Position numbers and translations under genes: made by a program
The notes under the pieces: model-generated
The model's input: only the letters and a program-made list of their open reading frames with translations
Database searches by the model: none
What the model was told of the DNA's origin: nothing
Shown: piece by piece, positions 46,660 to 57,814 of the stretch
Position numbering within the stretch: position 1 is the first letter of the stretch
How the letters are laid out: every line of letters starts with the position of its first letter
DNA from: Brachynemurus nebulosus
Lineage: Eukaryota; Arthropoda; Insecta; Neuroptera; Myrmeleontidae
DNA length: 64,000 bases
Direction: 5' to 3'
NCBI GenBank assembly: GCA_035578155.1
Contig: JAPWDM010000005.1
Location: 52,706,454-52,770,453 of the forward strand

Positions 46660-47544
46660 TTGCAGGCTCTACAAAAATGTTAATTATGAATCCTTTATGA
46701 CTCAAAATTTAATCAAATGTTTTAAACTGTGCGCGGCGGCTGCGTTGCTAAAAGCTAACTCGATTTTAAATTGATTAACTGAACAAATTTCAAAATATTA
46801 GACAACATAGCAACATGATCAACCAATCCTGAGCCTTTAAATTTAAATTTTATTACAAAATTGTTTGACTCCGCACATTCACATTAAAATAGCATCATTT
46901 TTTTCTTTACATAAAATCAATATTTCTCATCATTCATACATTTTACGGCCCTTACATAACCTATAACAGAAAATATATGGGTTATGTTGTTATATACCCG
47001 TTTCGCTGTCATTTCAATAGGTTGTTAATAATTTATTGTTGCGTATTTATTATTACGCATTAGTAAAAGATAAAATACGTCTATAGTTTATGTACTACAG
47101 CATTATTCCGTTGCTGTATAGTTAGGTACTGTTTTGTAATATTTGTACAGGTTAGGTTATCTTTGTTAAATTTTTACTCCCCCAGAAAGAGAAAAGGTTA
47201 TATAGAGCACGACTAAAGCACTTCAAATTTATATATTGTTATGTTCTACGTATGTTTCGAGTGTCAGGTTAATAGTCACTAAATTTTCGCACACTTGTCT
47301 CCTGAGAAATATATTATTGCATCCACGAACCGGGTAAGTAAATAGAATAAGTGTATAATGGTTTTATTTTATTTTGTTTTTTTTTTTCTTTGGTTTTCTT
47401 TCTTTCATTTGGCCTCGATTTAGTTTTAGTGTGTTTGCGTTATTTTTTATGCTACTGTTGAATGTTTTAATCGTCATACTAATAATGTCTTATAAACAAG
47501 AAATAATAGGCACTTTTGACCTTTGAATTAAATTTCGTAAAAAT
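46660..47544. other. AT-rich DNA, nothing recognised
   Basis: No gene, tandem array or paired ends found. Confidence 0.5.
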
Positions 47545-47710
47545 TTGACGCTTCGTTCGAGTGTTATCGCGCAATTATGAAAATTTTAGTGAAGGTCATT
47601 TTTGATTTCTCGATGCTTCGAAATAAATTTCGGTCATAGCACCGAGCATACGTTTTACCATGAGAATTGTTATAAGAACTGAATTTCCACAATGGAGATT
47701 CGCTAATATA
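47545..47710 (+). repeat. Family F copy lacking the microsatellite
   Basis: Contains GACGCTTCGTTCGAGTGTTA TCGCGC, then a short ATTATGA where other copies have (TA)n, then AATTTTAGTGAAGGTCATTT, a TTTCGGTCATAG block and GAGATTCGCTAA. This copy shows the pre-expansion state of the microsatellite site. Confidence 0.75.
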
Positions 47711-48009
47711 AAAAAAAACTGGAATTATAAAGTAGACTACTCTAGTTGTGGTGTTTGCAGGTTAAAGAATTATCCCTGTCTCCCAGATATAGCCAATGAT
47801 TATAAAAATCGATCCAGAGCGAGTTGAATAGAACTGAAAAATGCATGAGTTGTCCTATATTGCATTGAAACATTAGTAAATACGTTGTCAATTACTGTTA
47901 TTTAAAATATTTTTTTTCAGCGACTATTATACTGACGATTAAAGCTGCAGTTTTTCTAACTCGGTACCTATACTAACTCTATAAAAATCAAAATTTAACT
48001 TTAGAAACC
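47711..48009. other. AT-rich DNA, nothing recognised
   Basis: Short spacer without identifiable features. Confidence 0.5.
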
Positions 48010-48012
48010 TCA

Positions 48013-48679
48013 TGGCCGATTGCACCAAAATTAATTTAATCAGAACTTAATGGTCATTAGTAAATCAGAGATTAACTAACCCCGATTTGTCTGTTGCACC
48101 ATTAAAAATATACCAATGGTTAACTAATGTACGTTAACGGTTAATTTTGACTAGCAACGGTGTCTGATTTGTTTTTATGGGATATGAAATGAGACACAAG
48201 AGAAGTAAATGCTAGTAAGTTGATATCATATGGTTAAAAAAAAATTAATTTGCGTATTTTGAAAATATGTAGAGCTTACTTGATTTATATAATATTAGAA
48301 AATATATAATTTATGTTTCCGTCAAAGATTTTGAAACTGTAATTTGACAGTTGTGAAGATATTCTTCAATTTAAGAATGGAAAAATGAAACAGATACCAA
48401 AATTTGACAAAAAAGGAAAAAATATTTTTAATTGAAATTGTACAAAAGGATATTTCAATAGTAGAAAATAAATATAAATATTAGCGATACTATGGAAACT
48501 AGCATCAAAATATGCACTAAACGCTGATTAAATATTTAATTGCCCAATATCCATCCATCAACTTAACGGACGATTTAATCATCAGTACAGTGCAACAGAT
48601 AATCAAAGGTTTTAACTACAGTTAAAGTTAATCATGAATTAACATCTTAACAACCGATTAATAATGTTGGTATCGGCCA
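48013..48679 (+). mobile_element. Harbinger-like element with decayed Myb/SANT gene piece
   Basis: Left end TGGCCGATTGCACCAAAATT. Right end complemented TGGCCGATACCAACATTATT. TCA lies outside both (48010-48012 and 48680-48682), giving a 3-bp duplication (TCA rather than the usual TWA). About 95 bp in, both arms share CTGTTGCAC. The interior keeps a decayed reading frame (48377-48484) resembling the Myb/SANT-like DNA-binding protein that accompanies PIF/Harbinger transposases. Length is 667 bp. Confidence 0.75.
48377..48484 (+). pseudogene. Relic Myb/SANT-like DNA-binding domain (Harbinger accessory type)
   Basis: From ATG 48377 the frame reads MEK, a stop, then NRYQNLTKKEKIFLIEIVQK and DISIVENKYKY, with a stop at 48482-48484. 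The family pattern is R-x-x-N-F-T-x-x-E-K-x-x-L-x-x-L-V-x-K-x-x-x-I-[I/V]-E-N-K, the first helix of the Myb/SANT-like (Zeste/apontic-type) domain. Such domains are commonly found beside PIF/Harbinger transposases in insects. Two in-frame stops and the loss of the rest make it a pseudogene. Its location inside 3-bp-TSD TIRs fits. Confidence 0.65.
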
Positions 48680-48682
48680 TCA

Positions 48683-49071
48683 GAGATCAAGGAGGATTTT
48701 TAGCTATATGTCATTAAAACCACTAGACCAAAAATTATAAAAAAAAATTTTTAGTCCTTGAAGGTACCTTTTTTATAAATGACACCTCTCACGTTATATT
48801 AATAAATTTCTTTTTGGACTAAACTGACCTCCCTCCCCCCCGCGACGATACCTGTGAGTGTCATAAAGAACTAACATCCAAATTTCAAATTCTTTCCTTA
48901 CATTGTTCTTAAGAAAAGCTTCTCTGATAGTTGGCCGGATAGACCCGAAATTAAGGGTTCCATTTTGCCTTTTAAGGTACGCAACCCTAAAAAGAGATTG
49001 AATATTGAAGATAATCGTAGATATTATTCTTCAGAAGTGTTTTGATTTCATTATTCATTTAAAAGCAGGTA
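48683..49071. other. AT-rich DNA, nothing recognised
   Basis: Contains a short C-run (48832-48841) but no element or gene. Confidence 0.5.
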
Positions 49072-49079
49072 AGTCGATT

Positions 49080-49351
49080 CAGGGCCGGACCTACGCGCAT
49101 TTGGCACATCGATATTTCTTTAATATTTTTCCCTGCAAAAAGCGACTGATGAGCAAAAAAAAAACGTCAATACTTTGCATTTTTGCGCTCAAGTTGGGTT
49201 TTGGCGCCCCTAACATTGTAAAAAGCAAGTGACAATAGCAAAAAAAAATATAATTTCACCGTTTTAGCGCCCCTCAACTTGCGTTTTTGGCGCCCCTGAA
49301 AGCTTGCAGGGGGGCACGTGCCCCCGCTGTCCACCCCTAGATCCGAGCCTG
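49080..49351. mobile_element. hAT MITE with perfect 8-bp TSD
   Basis: Left end CAGGGCCGGACCTACGCG. Right end complemented CAGGCTCGGATCTAGGGG. The 8-mer AGTCGATT is exactly repeated outside both ends (49072-49079 and 49352-49359). The 272-bp interior has several copies of GGCGCCCCT (about 49202, 49268 and 49288) and no coding capacity. CAGGG…-type ends with 8-bp TSDs are characteristic of hAT. Confidence 0.92.
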
Positions 49352-49539
49352 AGTCGATTGATTTCACAATTTTTGAAGACCAGAAAAAAATTAAAAGTAA
49401 TTGTTGTTAGACTGGTACATAGTTATTTATTTTAATAATTAGCACTAAAAACATTAATATGTCTACAACATTGTAAGTATTATAAAACATTAATAACTAT
49501 TGAATTACTCTATTTGATAATATATTTTATCATTCCACC

Positions 49540-50328
49540 GAGGGCTGGTAAAAATAGTTCATCGAAACCATTTGAAATAGAAAATGGAAAATGGTTTCTA
49601 TGAACATATTTAAAATCGAAAATGGAAAATAGCTATTTAATGAATTATAAAATGCAAAATCCTTCTTTTACTTTTTTATACTATAAATCTTTTATCGTTT
49701 TTTATATTAATAAAAAAAAGTTAAGAAAATGTCAAACGTATTGAATTTAAATAAGGGCAGCGCAGTCTTTTGAAAAAATTTTATAAAGTATAAAATTTAG
49801 CTCTTGAAATATTGTTACTCAAAAATATTGTAAAATTTAATTCAGACTTGACATAATCAAACCGTGACTACGCTACTAATGTGACTTCTAAATCATGAAA
49901 ATCATCTACTCGAAATACTAAAGCATTTCTTATCGACGTGTCTTAAAGATAATAGCACACAACTTGAGTCAGAAAAATTTGACTTGACAGAACTGCAGCT
50001 CTAGTAACAAATTTAACTCAAGTGACATTGAAACTCGAATTATAAAAAAATTGAGTCAATTAAATCGACTTACATTTAACACAATTTGTTAGACTGCGTT
50101 CAATTCGAGTTCTATGATTAATATGAGTCATAAGTGTCATACATATACACATAAATTTGAGTATACATGCATTTTAATTTTAAATGCAAAATGGATTTAA
50201 ATTTCCATTTTAAATACAAAATGGAAAATGGTTTGACCGAACTTATTTAAAATAGAAAATGCAAAATGCCATTTTGTACTTTAAATACATATTTAAAATG
50301 AAATCATTTTAAATAGTTCCCAGCCCTG
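49540..50328. mobile_element. hAT MITE with AAAATGG subterminal repeats
   Basis: Left end GAGGGCTGGTAAAAATAGTT. Right end complemented CAGGGCTGGGAACTATTTAA. Flanking 8-mers are ATTCCACC (49532-49539) and ATTACACC (50329-50336), 7 of 8 identical. Both ends contain repeated AAAATGGAAAATGG/AAATGCAAAATGG units. The 789-bp element has no transposase. Confidence 0.88.
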
Positions 50329-50336
50329 ATTACACC

Positions 50337-50692
50337 TATATATAAATAGGTTCCTATAGGAACCCACGTGTAATATTATATATGGTACCAAGTAGACAAT
50401 GCCTCTTAAACTTAACAATAATTTATTTGATACTCATCGTTATATCAATATTATTATAATCACCTTAAATATAACCAGTACCTATGCGTATTTAGCACTC
50501 AACTTGTGGGTATGTGTGTATACTGTACGAATGTACCTAAATCATTTATTTATACATTAAGTAATAAAAGTAATATATTCCTATTAATCGTTTTAATCCT
50601 TTTATGGTCCGTGCTTTTATATACATGCGCATGTATGTTTAAGTAAACTAATGTAAAAAGTTTTATCGAAATTTTAGATGTAAGAAATTATA
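50337..50692. other. AT-rich DNA, nothing recognised
   Basis: Spacer between the hAT MITE and element J copy 2; no structure found. Confidence 0.5.
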
Positions 50693-50694
50693 TA

Positions 50695-52370
50695 CAGGTT
50701 GGTCTAGAATTATGTACTATTTATGTACATTAATTGCTACAGCTGATGGTACATTCATAAATAATGGTATACCTTTTTGAGTACCTTTTTTTCCCAAAAA
50801 CTCATTAATAAAGGAGACCTAACCCTGTAAAGGGGTGAGATGAGAACCATATTTTTCTAAATATTTATCAAACACTTTTAAATAACGGGTTGATATTTTT
50901 AGAGATGTGTATTTTGCATCAGGATAATTAAACTTATGTTAACATTCATTGCATCACTTACGATTAAAGGATGATTTTGGATGATACGTGTAAGTTATCA
51001 CATTTTACCTTTTTTATTTAAAAATTCTTAACAGCATGATTCTCTAGACTATTCGACGTAAAAAGGTATAAGGTAACTGCGGGTAATAACACCTAGCTAA
51101 GGGAGATCTTAAATAAAGTGAAAAATACTGAAGATAATCAACTTTTTTTATTAATAAATCAACTCCAAAAGTGTCAATCAACCAATAAAAAAAATTTAAA
51201 TTGGGAATTAAAATGTGGGATTAGAAAATATTTAACATTTTTGAAAACTCTGTTCTTAGGCCTTATTTTACTATGGTAGGATATTAAGGCCTATTATAAA
51301 AAATCAACAAAAAATGACAGAAAACAGCAAAATTTAAAATTCTAAACAGTATTTGGTAAGAATCTTCATCATTGTCATCAGAATCTAAGGAATAAACCGT
51401 GGGCTAGCAGCTTCTTTTAATACGCTTAATTGATATTTGACCAGAACGAACGTTTGCTTCAGATGTTGATACCACACGTGATGAATACAGCTTTGATGAG
51501 TTGGCTTTTCATCCTTAATTATTATCAGGGATCATTTCCATTGGAACTTCGGACAATATTGAGGGTGTAAAACAGTTTCAGGTATTAGGAGCATTATAAA
51601 GCTTATGTGTAATTTTGGTAGGCCTTATTTGCCGCCGACACCCAAGTAAATAAAAAATAAAATTTTAATTATTATGACAGATGTAAAATGATTTAGTGAA
51701 CTGAATTAACAAAAAGAAGAACTGAAGAACAAAATTAGACGAACAGAAAAATAATTAACAGGATTAGTATTATAATTACTTGAGATAATTTTCGTTGAAA
51801 TTTTATTATTTGTGCAACAAAATTTCATCTTATGATAAATGGCTCGTTACTGGAGACAAAGCGCGGGATGGCGACCAGTGGCGCATGCGTTGCAACTTGT
51901 TGGTATCTAAGATTTGCATGCGTCAGACTTTGGTACAACTATACGAATATTTGAACGATTTATGAATTTTAGGCCTTATTACCCGACAGGCCTTATTACC
52001 CGCAGTTACCCGCACTTACTTGTTACATTTCGATAAATATCGTTTTCGAGTAATTTAGAATAAAAGTATTTAATATTTATCTCAAAATTATTCCTTATAA
52101 TCATGGAATAAGTCGTACCATAAATTTAATTATCATAATAATGTCCATATATACCCCTAAAATATAAATCCATTCGTCAAAAGCGTCTAAAAAATATTTT
52201 TTAAAGTGGTTTCCTCTTCACTCCCTTACATTTAATCCTTTTATCCCGTTTACAGTACAGTATTTCCCTTATTATTTAATTTTGGGAAGAAGTGTACATA
52301 GAAAGATACCATTATTTTTGAACGTACTATCAGCTCTAGTAATTACAGTACAAATTTCTGGACCATTCTG
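50695..52370. mobile_element. Family J copy 2, split by element B
   Basis: The left end CAGGTTGGTCTAGAATTATG and the right end (complement CAGAATGGTCCAGAAATTTG) match J copy 1 (27657-28371). The arms show the same AATAATGGTA, CTCATTAATAAAGGAG, AAAGGGGTGAGATGAGAACC and TTAAATTTATGG blocks in complementary order. Removing element B (51071-52016) and one TA gives about 728 bp, against 715 bp for copy 1. By eye identity to copy 1 is around 80%, so the copies are old. Confidence 0.85.
51071..52016 (-). mobile_element. Family B: TA-target element nested in J copy 2
   Basis: Left end AGGTAACTGCGGGTAATAA. Right end complemented AGTGCGGGTAACTGCGGGTA ATAA; the left end lacks five bases (TGCGG). TA flanks both sides (51069-51070 and 52017-52018). 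The uninterrupted sequence GGTATACTTGTTACATT in J copy 1 (on its complement, about 27987-28003) proves the boundaries. AGGCCTTATT units recur at about 51260, 51620, 51971 and 51989. The minus strand around 51357-51600 reads as an acidic/serine-rich stretch (SLDSDDNDEDS) broken by stops, possibly a transposase tail, but too decayed to name. Confidence 0.88.
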
Positions 52371-53258
52371 AAAGAAATGGCTAAATTATGTATTGGCTGT
52401 ATGGTCAGATATTCCGAAATTTTTGTTCGGCGTCTGCCCAATGCTAAAGTTAATTTGCCATTATTACCCGTTCGCAATTCCGAAACAAATTATCAAATTA
52501 TACCCAATCCCATTCCACCTCCATTTATCAATTTTAATTAGCAAAAAAATTTCAAAATCACAGTATTGCAGTATCACACAATTACAGTATGTATCAATTT
52601 TTATAATCAATTGTACTTTTCCTGACAATAAGATGGAATTTGAAATTTGACTCGAAATATTAGTAAAATTTTAGCAAGTAAATCGTTTTCTTCTAAATTT
52701 TCCGCTAATAAGCTCTGAAGACGACCACTGCTAGCTAGCTGCTTATATGTAATATTTATGTAATATGAGATTTTCCGGTAATATTTTTAAAATTATACAC
52801 TTGTCGAAGTCTTTAATTATTACAATTAAAGGCATTCCCACTTACGTGACTATTATCGTATCAAATTATTTCCAATTTTCCTAGATAATAACAATGTACC
52901 TATCTATAATTTGAATGAATACTTGGGGATATTTATTAATGCTTAAACGAATTCAAATTTGTATAGAAATTATTATATCTAATTTATTGTTTAATTATTG
53001 AATACGTATTAGGAAATACATATATTATCCGATCGCATCGATTAGCATATCTATCTCCCGAACTCCCTGGCTCTCTGGCTCGAGTTAGCTAGCATTCAAT
53101 TAATTTAATATGGTACAATATAATTACAATGGGATACGAACAATCCTTTTTGGAATATTGTTCAATATTCTAGTTTTATCCCATTATAAGCGAATAGTTC
53201 GATTTAAATAGAAAACTTACAAAATACGTACGTACACACATGCAATATCGTATATACT
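52371..53258. other. AT-rich DNA, nothing recognised
   Basis: The 85-codon frame at 52393-52650 shows no recognisable motif. No paired ends found. Confidence 0.45.
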
Positions 53259-53260
53259 TA

Positions 53261-54011
53261 CAGTAGCCGTCCAAGATAGTCACACAAATGTTCCTCTAGT
53301 GAGATTACCCCGTCAAGTGGGGTAAATGTTTAGTTAACACAACAATTTTTTCAACAATATTATTATAAAAAATTATGTTCAAGTCAAAGTAGACAGAGAA
53401 AGGTACACTACATTTGAAACCAAAATAAGCTTTTATTGTGAAATTCGCCATCTACGTTATAATTACGTCACATATTTGAATTTTTAGAAAAAGACATTAC
53501 AAATATTTATTATTTAAATTAGTATGAATAGTGAAGACATTGGTCTGCACAAACTTGTTCCCAATTTTTTATAGTGGGTTCTAGCACACACTACGTCGTC
53601 AAAAGTATGGCGACACCTTGACCCGGGGGGGGGGGGTCCCACACTTTTGACACGGCAGTGTACCACAACATTAAGTACACTATCGCGTCAAAAGTGTGGG
53701 CACCTCCTTGGGTCAAGGTGTCACCATACTTTTGACGACGTAGTGTGTACTAGAGCCCACTATAAAAAATGTGTGATCTCGTTTGTGCGGACCAGTGTCT
53801 TCACTCTAAACTAATATACGTACATACGTATCACACACGACACACATTACACGGTAGCTACCTCACAAAGTACCACACGGCAGGTACACGCGGTATGTAG
53901 GTACGGGTACAGGTGCCGAGTATGCAAGTATTACACGTGGATGACGTATGTGTATGTCTATTTCACTCGAAGTGTGACTATCTTGGAAGTGACTAACTTG
54001 GACGGCTACTG
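53261..54011. mobile_element. pogo-type (CAGT-end) non-autonomous element with TA TSD
   Basis: Left end CAGTAGCCGTCCAAGATAGT CAC. Right end complemented CAGTAGCCGTCCAAGTTAGT CAC, with one mismatch in 23 bp. TA flanks both (53259-53260 and 54012-54013). A second GATAGTCACAC lies inside the right end (inverted, at about 53972). The element (751 bp) has no transposase and encloses the hairpin at 53530-53805. Confidence 0.88.
53530..53805. mobile_element. 276-bp near-complete palindrome (hairpin MITE) nested inside
   Basis: The left arm AGTGAAGACATTGGTCTGCA … TATAGTGGGTTCTAGCACAC ACTACGTCGTCAAAAGTATG GCGACACCTTGACCC pairs with the right arm almost base for base. The complement of the right arm reads AGTGAAGACACTGGTCCGCA … TATAGTGGGCTCTAGTACAC ACTACGTCGTCAAAAGTATG GTGACACCTTGACCC. 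Inner arms CCCACACTTTTGACACGGCA and TCGCGTCAAAAGTGTGGG also pair, leaving a loop of about 20 bases. A G run (about ten G, 53627-53636) sits between outer and inner left arms. TTTTGACG-type units occur four times. No certain TSD. Confidence 0.88.
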
Positions 54012-54013
54012 TA

Positions 54014-54502
54014 ATGATATATATCAATATGTCTAGGGGAACTAAGGGTTAAAAGAAGTCTAGAAGTATATTAAATTTATATATGAATAAATTAAAAATA
54101 ATTCTGAGCTAATCCTAATCGTAAACGTTAATCTAAGATCTAACACTTAAAAGAGTCGTTCTTTTAGTGTAATTCGCACATGTGTGACTCAACATTAGCG
54201 TGATGTAGCGGATTTGAAACGAATACAAAAATTTATAGCCATACACGAACGGATTTTTTAAAACATTTGATCTTTACTATTACAAGTCTGCTATACGAAG
54301 TTTCCTTATATATATGGAAGGGCATTGATTGTGGATTAATTTTGCCAGACTACGACCATTGGATTTAATCCAGTGTTTCTGATCTAATATTTATTAACTG
54401 TTTACGAAACTGATCTAACTGTTTATATACCTAGAATTACTTTTTGCATGTAGTACTGGGTAGCTATACAAATTTTTTAGATTTTTCTGGTTTTTCCTGG
54501 AA
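54014..54502. other. AT-rich DNA, nothing recognised
   Basis: Spacer between the CAGT-end element and family G copy 1; no structure found. Confidence 0.5.
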
Positions 54503-54980
54503 AAATAGCATATTGTGCAATAAGTGCGGGAAATTGTCGATTGCCCACGAACGTAGTGAATGCGCTGATTCGCTTGAGTGGGGCAATCGACAATCCCGAA
54601 CGAGTTGCACATACTATTTTTTATTACGAATTTCACATACTTTTTTCTATTATTATCACTATTTTTGACATTTTTATTACTTTTTAAAATAATATTTTTA
54701 GGTGTTCGTCTTTTTTTCTGAATTAATTATCGTTTAAATTACTTTGTTGGTGGTTTCTACAGAAATAATTATGAAATATTTATTAAATGAAAAATTAAGA
54801 GGCGGCTTTGCGTGTTTTGATTAAATTTTGCATGTTTTATTGTCAATTTGCGTGCGGAAAGTCTACTTTCCGCACACAAAAAAGTATGCGAGAAGTGTAC
54901 AGTGGGCAAACAGCTATTTTGCGTACAGAGGTGTGTGCGCCAAGTTAGTATTTCTCCCGCATGAGTAATAAAAAATTTAT
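54503..54980 (+). repeat. Family G copy 1, two-hairpin element
   Basis: Closely matches 57815-58312. The left part forms a hairpin: GTGCGGGAAATTGTCGATTG CCC pairs with GGGCAATCGACAATCCCG. The right part has TTTGCGTGCGGAAAG-TCTA-CTTTCCGCACACAAA (54847-54880). About 20 bp of the loop arm (AAGCGAAGTTGAGCGC type) present in copy 2 is missing here. The ends carry AGTGCGGGA and TCCCGCATGAGTAATA, a possible short TIR. No coding capacity; class unknown. Confidence 0.82.
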
Positions 54981-55942
54981 TACGACATTCGTCGAGCAGC
55001 ATTAAACAAATACTAATTTCAAATTCTTAAAAATCTAAAATTTTGTTCTGTAGTTACTAATTGATAGTTTTGTCAACCATGTGGTAATTCAAGTAATGTT
55101 GAGCTGAAAAGTAATACAACAACTTGAAAAGTGTAATAAACCTGGTTGATTCATTCAGTAATCTATATTCTATGATTTTTTTTTAAAAATAAGAGAAATT
55201 TTTTGAAACCATGGCGCTATAAAAAGTGTTTTGGTAATTGTGGAATGTTCGGTACTTTACTGCACAACTGACAGTCCAAAAAAGTCTGTCAAATCCACCA
55301 GCAGCATAATTGCCGTGAGTAGGGATGTTATAGTGTAATAAATAATGAGGTCCCATTAGAATTATTATATTTTGATTTTTTAAATATTTACTCAACCTCG
55401 GTTTCACCTTAGCTGGTAATTATTGTCTTGCCTTGGGTGGTAATATTAGAAGCAGTATCAAGTGAAAATATACGTATACGCTCAATTGGTATAGAGATAT
55501 ATAAGTATTACACAAATTATGTGCAAGCTACCAGATTTTATATCGCTAATTAAACGTACTCGTGTATGTATATCTCTACTTACAATAAGTTTGTGTCAAT
55601 AGAGTTTGTGACTACAGTAAGATATTCTTTGGGTTTAATATTGTTATATTATAATATTGTTATACGAATATCTCAATGATCCTACCATTCCCTATTTTGG
55701 TATTAAATATTGTTAATAAGCATACCTACTATTCAAAATGGTGGTGTGGGAATATGGCGAACAAGTGTGATATTTAGTTCTAATTGTCATTCAATAAAAT
55801 ACTGTCTAATGGAATCAATTGTATACCTAATTTACTATTACGCTAAATTAGAACAACACATTTCCTGTTTCGTATCATACACTATGTTATTTCAATTTAC
55901 AATTGTCGTATAATGTAAGTATTCACTCATTATTTATAAGGG
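54981..55942. other. AT-rich DNA, nothing recognised
   Basis: Open frames of 67-77 codons have no recognisable motif. No paired ends found. Confidence 0.45.
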
Positions 55943-55944
55943 TA

Positions 55945-57332
55945 GGTGGGGCAAGATGGGGAAGCGGGTAAGACGGAATATCCACCAAACAAGTATCCAC
56001 GCTCAGTCTATCCTATCAATTAGAGTTAAGCCCACTTTACACGACGTTTGATTTGCTGCAAGATTGTCTACTTATTTTCGCTGCTGAGTTCCAAGCAAGC
56101 TGCTCTGATTGCCACTGCGGTGACTCCCCTGCGATTTTTGTTGTACATGATGTGTGTTGTTAGCTTAGGTCTGAAGATACATTTATTCCCGTTTTCCACC
56201 ACCATTGTTTACTGTTAATTGGTTAACGGTTAAATATAGCAGATAAGTAAACACAGTAACAGGACTGCGGTTCTATGTTTTTTCATTACTACAGCCAGCA
56301 AAGTTTCTATCACGGTTGCCAACACTAGTTTTTAGCAGAAAATTCTACATTTAAAAAAGTTATCAAAATAAAGATTATTGAATTTGTAGGTATGAGGTTA
56401 CATTTAATAGAGAATGAAATGGATTGTTAAATTATATTTTACTCCGTTATCTATATCTTTTAAGTCAGTGTTTTTCAACCTGTGCGTCGCGACCTGCTGG
56501 GGGGTCGCGAAGCCATTTTAAGAGGGTCGCAGTTACTTTACAAATAAAACCACTCTAGTTCAACATATAATATTTAATTTAAGATAATTGATGGCTACAT
56601 TAATGTGATGGTTTCATACCTTCGCGCGATAAAGTTTCAAAATTGCGACTTATTTTCAATAACACTAAATCCGAATTTTAAATAATTGTCGTCATATAGA
56701 CACTTTTTCTTTGTTATTGTTTTATAAGTCTTATTAGAACTTGAAATTGACAATTGTGCGTGTGTTTCCAGAAACCTATATGTTTTCAATAATAACAAAG
56801 AGCACAGAATTTTGAATATTAGACAATAAAAGAGTGTCAGTAACTACTAACAGTAACTACTAAACAAACAACAAGACAGTTCAATAAATTTAAACAGTAA
56901 CGCGAGTTCACAATTCAAAGAATTCAAATGGATTACGCTCGGAAGTGTTAAACGGCAACGACCGTCGCGCGTGCGCGTGTCACTTTTTATGCCAAGCACG
57001 CGTTCAGAAGCTACTATAAGTCGTCAACTTCGATGTCGATATAAAAATATGCCTGTTTCAAGTTTTTAATTACGTATTTAACCGATAACTAACTATGAAA
57101 ATAATCAATAATGATGAACGAATTCGATATTTATAATATAACAAAAATAAAAGTTAGTAATAGCGGAGGGTAGGGGGTCACGAAATTTTTTTCCATACTA
57201 AGGGAGTCGCGTCATCAAAAAGGTTGAAAAACACTGTTTTAAAGTTATAGAGAATTTCATTTCAATATCAGATTGTTACGTAAGGGGCAAGATGGGGCAT
57301 GCGTTTTACCCTGACCCCATATTGCCCCTCAC
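55945..57332. mobile_element. Family D: TA-target element, interrupted by a hAT
   Basis: Left end GGTGGGGCAAGATGGGGAAG CGGGTAAGACGGA. Right end complemented GTGAGGGGCAATATGGGGTC AGGGTAAAACGCA. TA lies outside both (55943-55944 and 57333-57334). GGGGCAAGATGGGGCA recurs inside the right end (about 57283-57298). Without the hAT insertion the element is about 610 bp. A related sequence (complement GGGGAAAGAAGGGTAAGATG) at 57632-57653 and GGTGGAGCAAGACGAGGAGA at 57479 lie beyond the proposed right end, so a longer element ending near 57655 is an alternative. No transposase relic recognised. Confidence 0.7.
56466..57236. mobile_element. hAT MITE nested in element D
   Basis: Left end CAGTGTTTTTCAACCTGTGC GTCGCGACC. 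Right end complemented CAGTGTTTTTCAACCTTTTT GATGACGCGACTCCC. The first 16 bases are identical. Flanks TTTTAAGT (56458-56465) and TTTTAAAG (57237-57244) are a decayed 8-bp duplication (6 of 8 identical). GGGGGGTCGCG and GAGGGTCGCAG blocks near the left end and GGGGGTCACG near the right are typical GC-rich subterminal blocks of this hAT type. 771 bp, no transposase. Confidence 0.9.
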
Positions 57333-57334
57333 TA

Positions 57335-57814
57335 TTAACGTGACTGAATTTCACTTGGTTGCTCTTTAATAATTTGTTTAGTTATTTATTAATTAAAGAA
57401 GTGTGTTTTTTGTGCAGAACGGTTAGAAAATATATATATGTAACATCTTGTCCTGTTGGGTATTCCTTCTTGCTCTTTAGGTGGAGCAAGACGAGGAGAA
57501 ATGCAAATTGTTATATTTATATATTTTATGAAAATATTAAGCGTTTGTTGTGAGATAGCAGAAACATTTTTAAAAAAAAAAGTCTTGGTCTCAAAAAGTC
57601 TGAATTTTATTTATTATCAGCACTTAACTACCACATCTTACCCTTCTTTCCCCTACTTATACTTATGTGTAAATGTGGACAGGTGTTTGTTAGTTTGCGA
57701 TTAATAAATCATTTATTAATTAACAAGTGTGATGAAAAGAAATACAATAGTTGTTATTCCGTAATATTTAGTAACACAGACCCTGGAAACTATGTACCTA
57801 TTTGTTGGAAAATT
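57335..57814. other. AT-rich DNA with D-like terminal motifs
   Basis: Holds the D-like motifs at 57479-57498 and 57632-57653. The overlapping 64-82 codon frames have no recognisable domain. Confidence 0.45.

Noticed and set aside
56020..56060. TAAGCCCACTTTACACGACG as a second Harbinger-like terminus inside element D
   Set aside because: It resembles the 25937/42310 TIR loosely, but no complementary right end or TSD was found.
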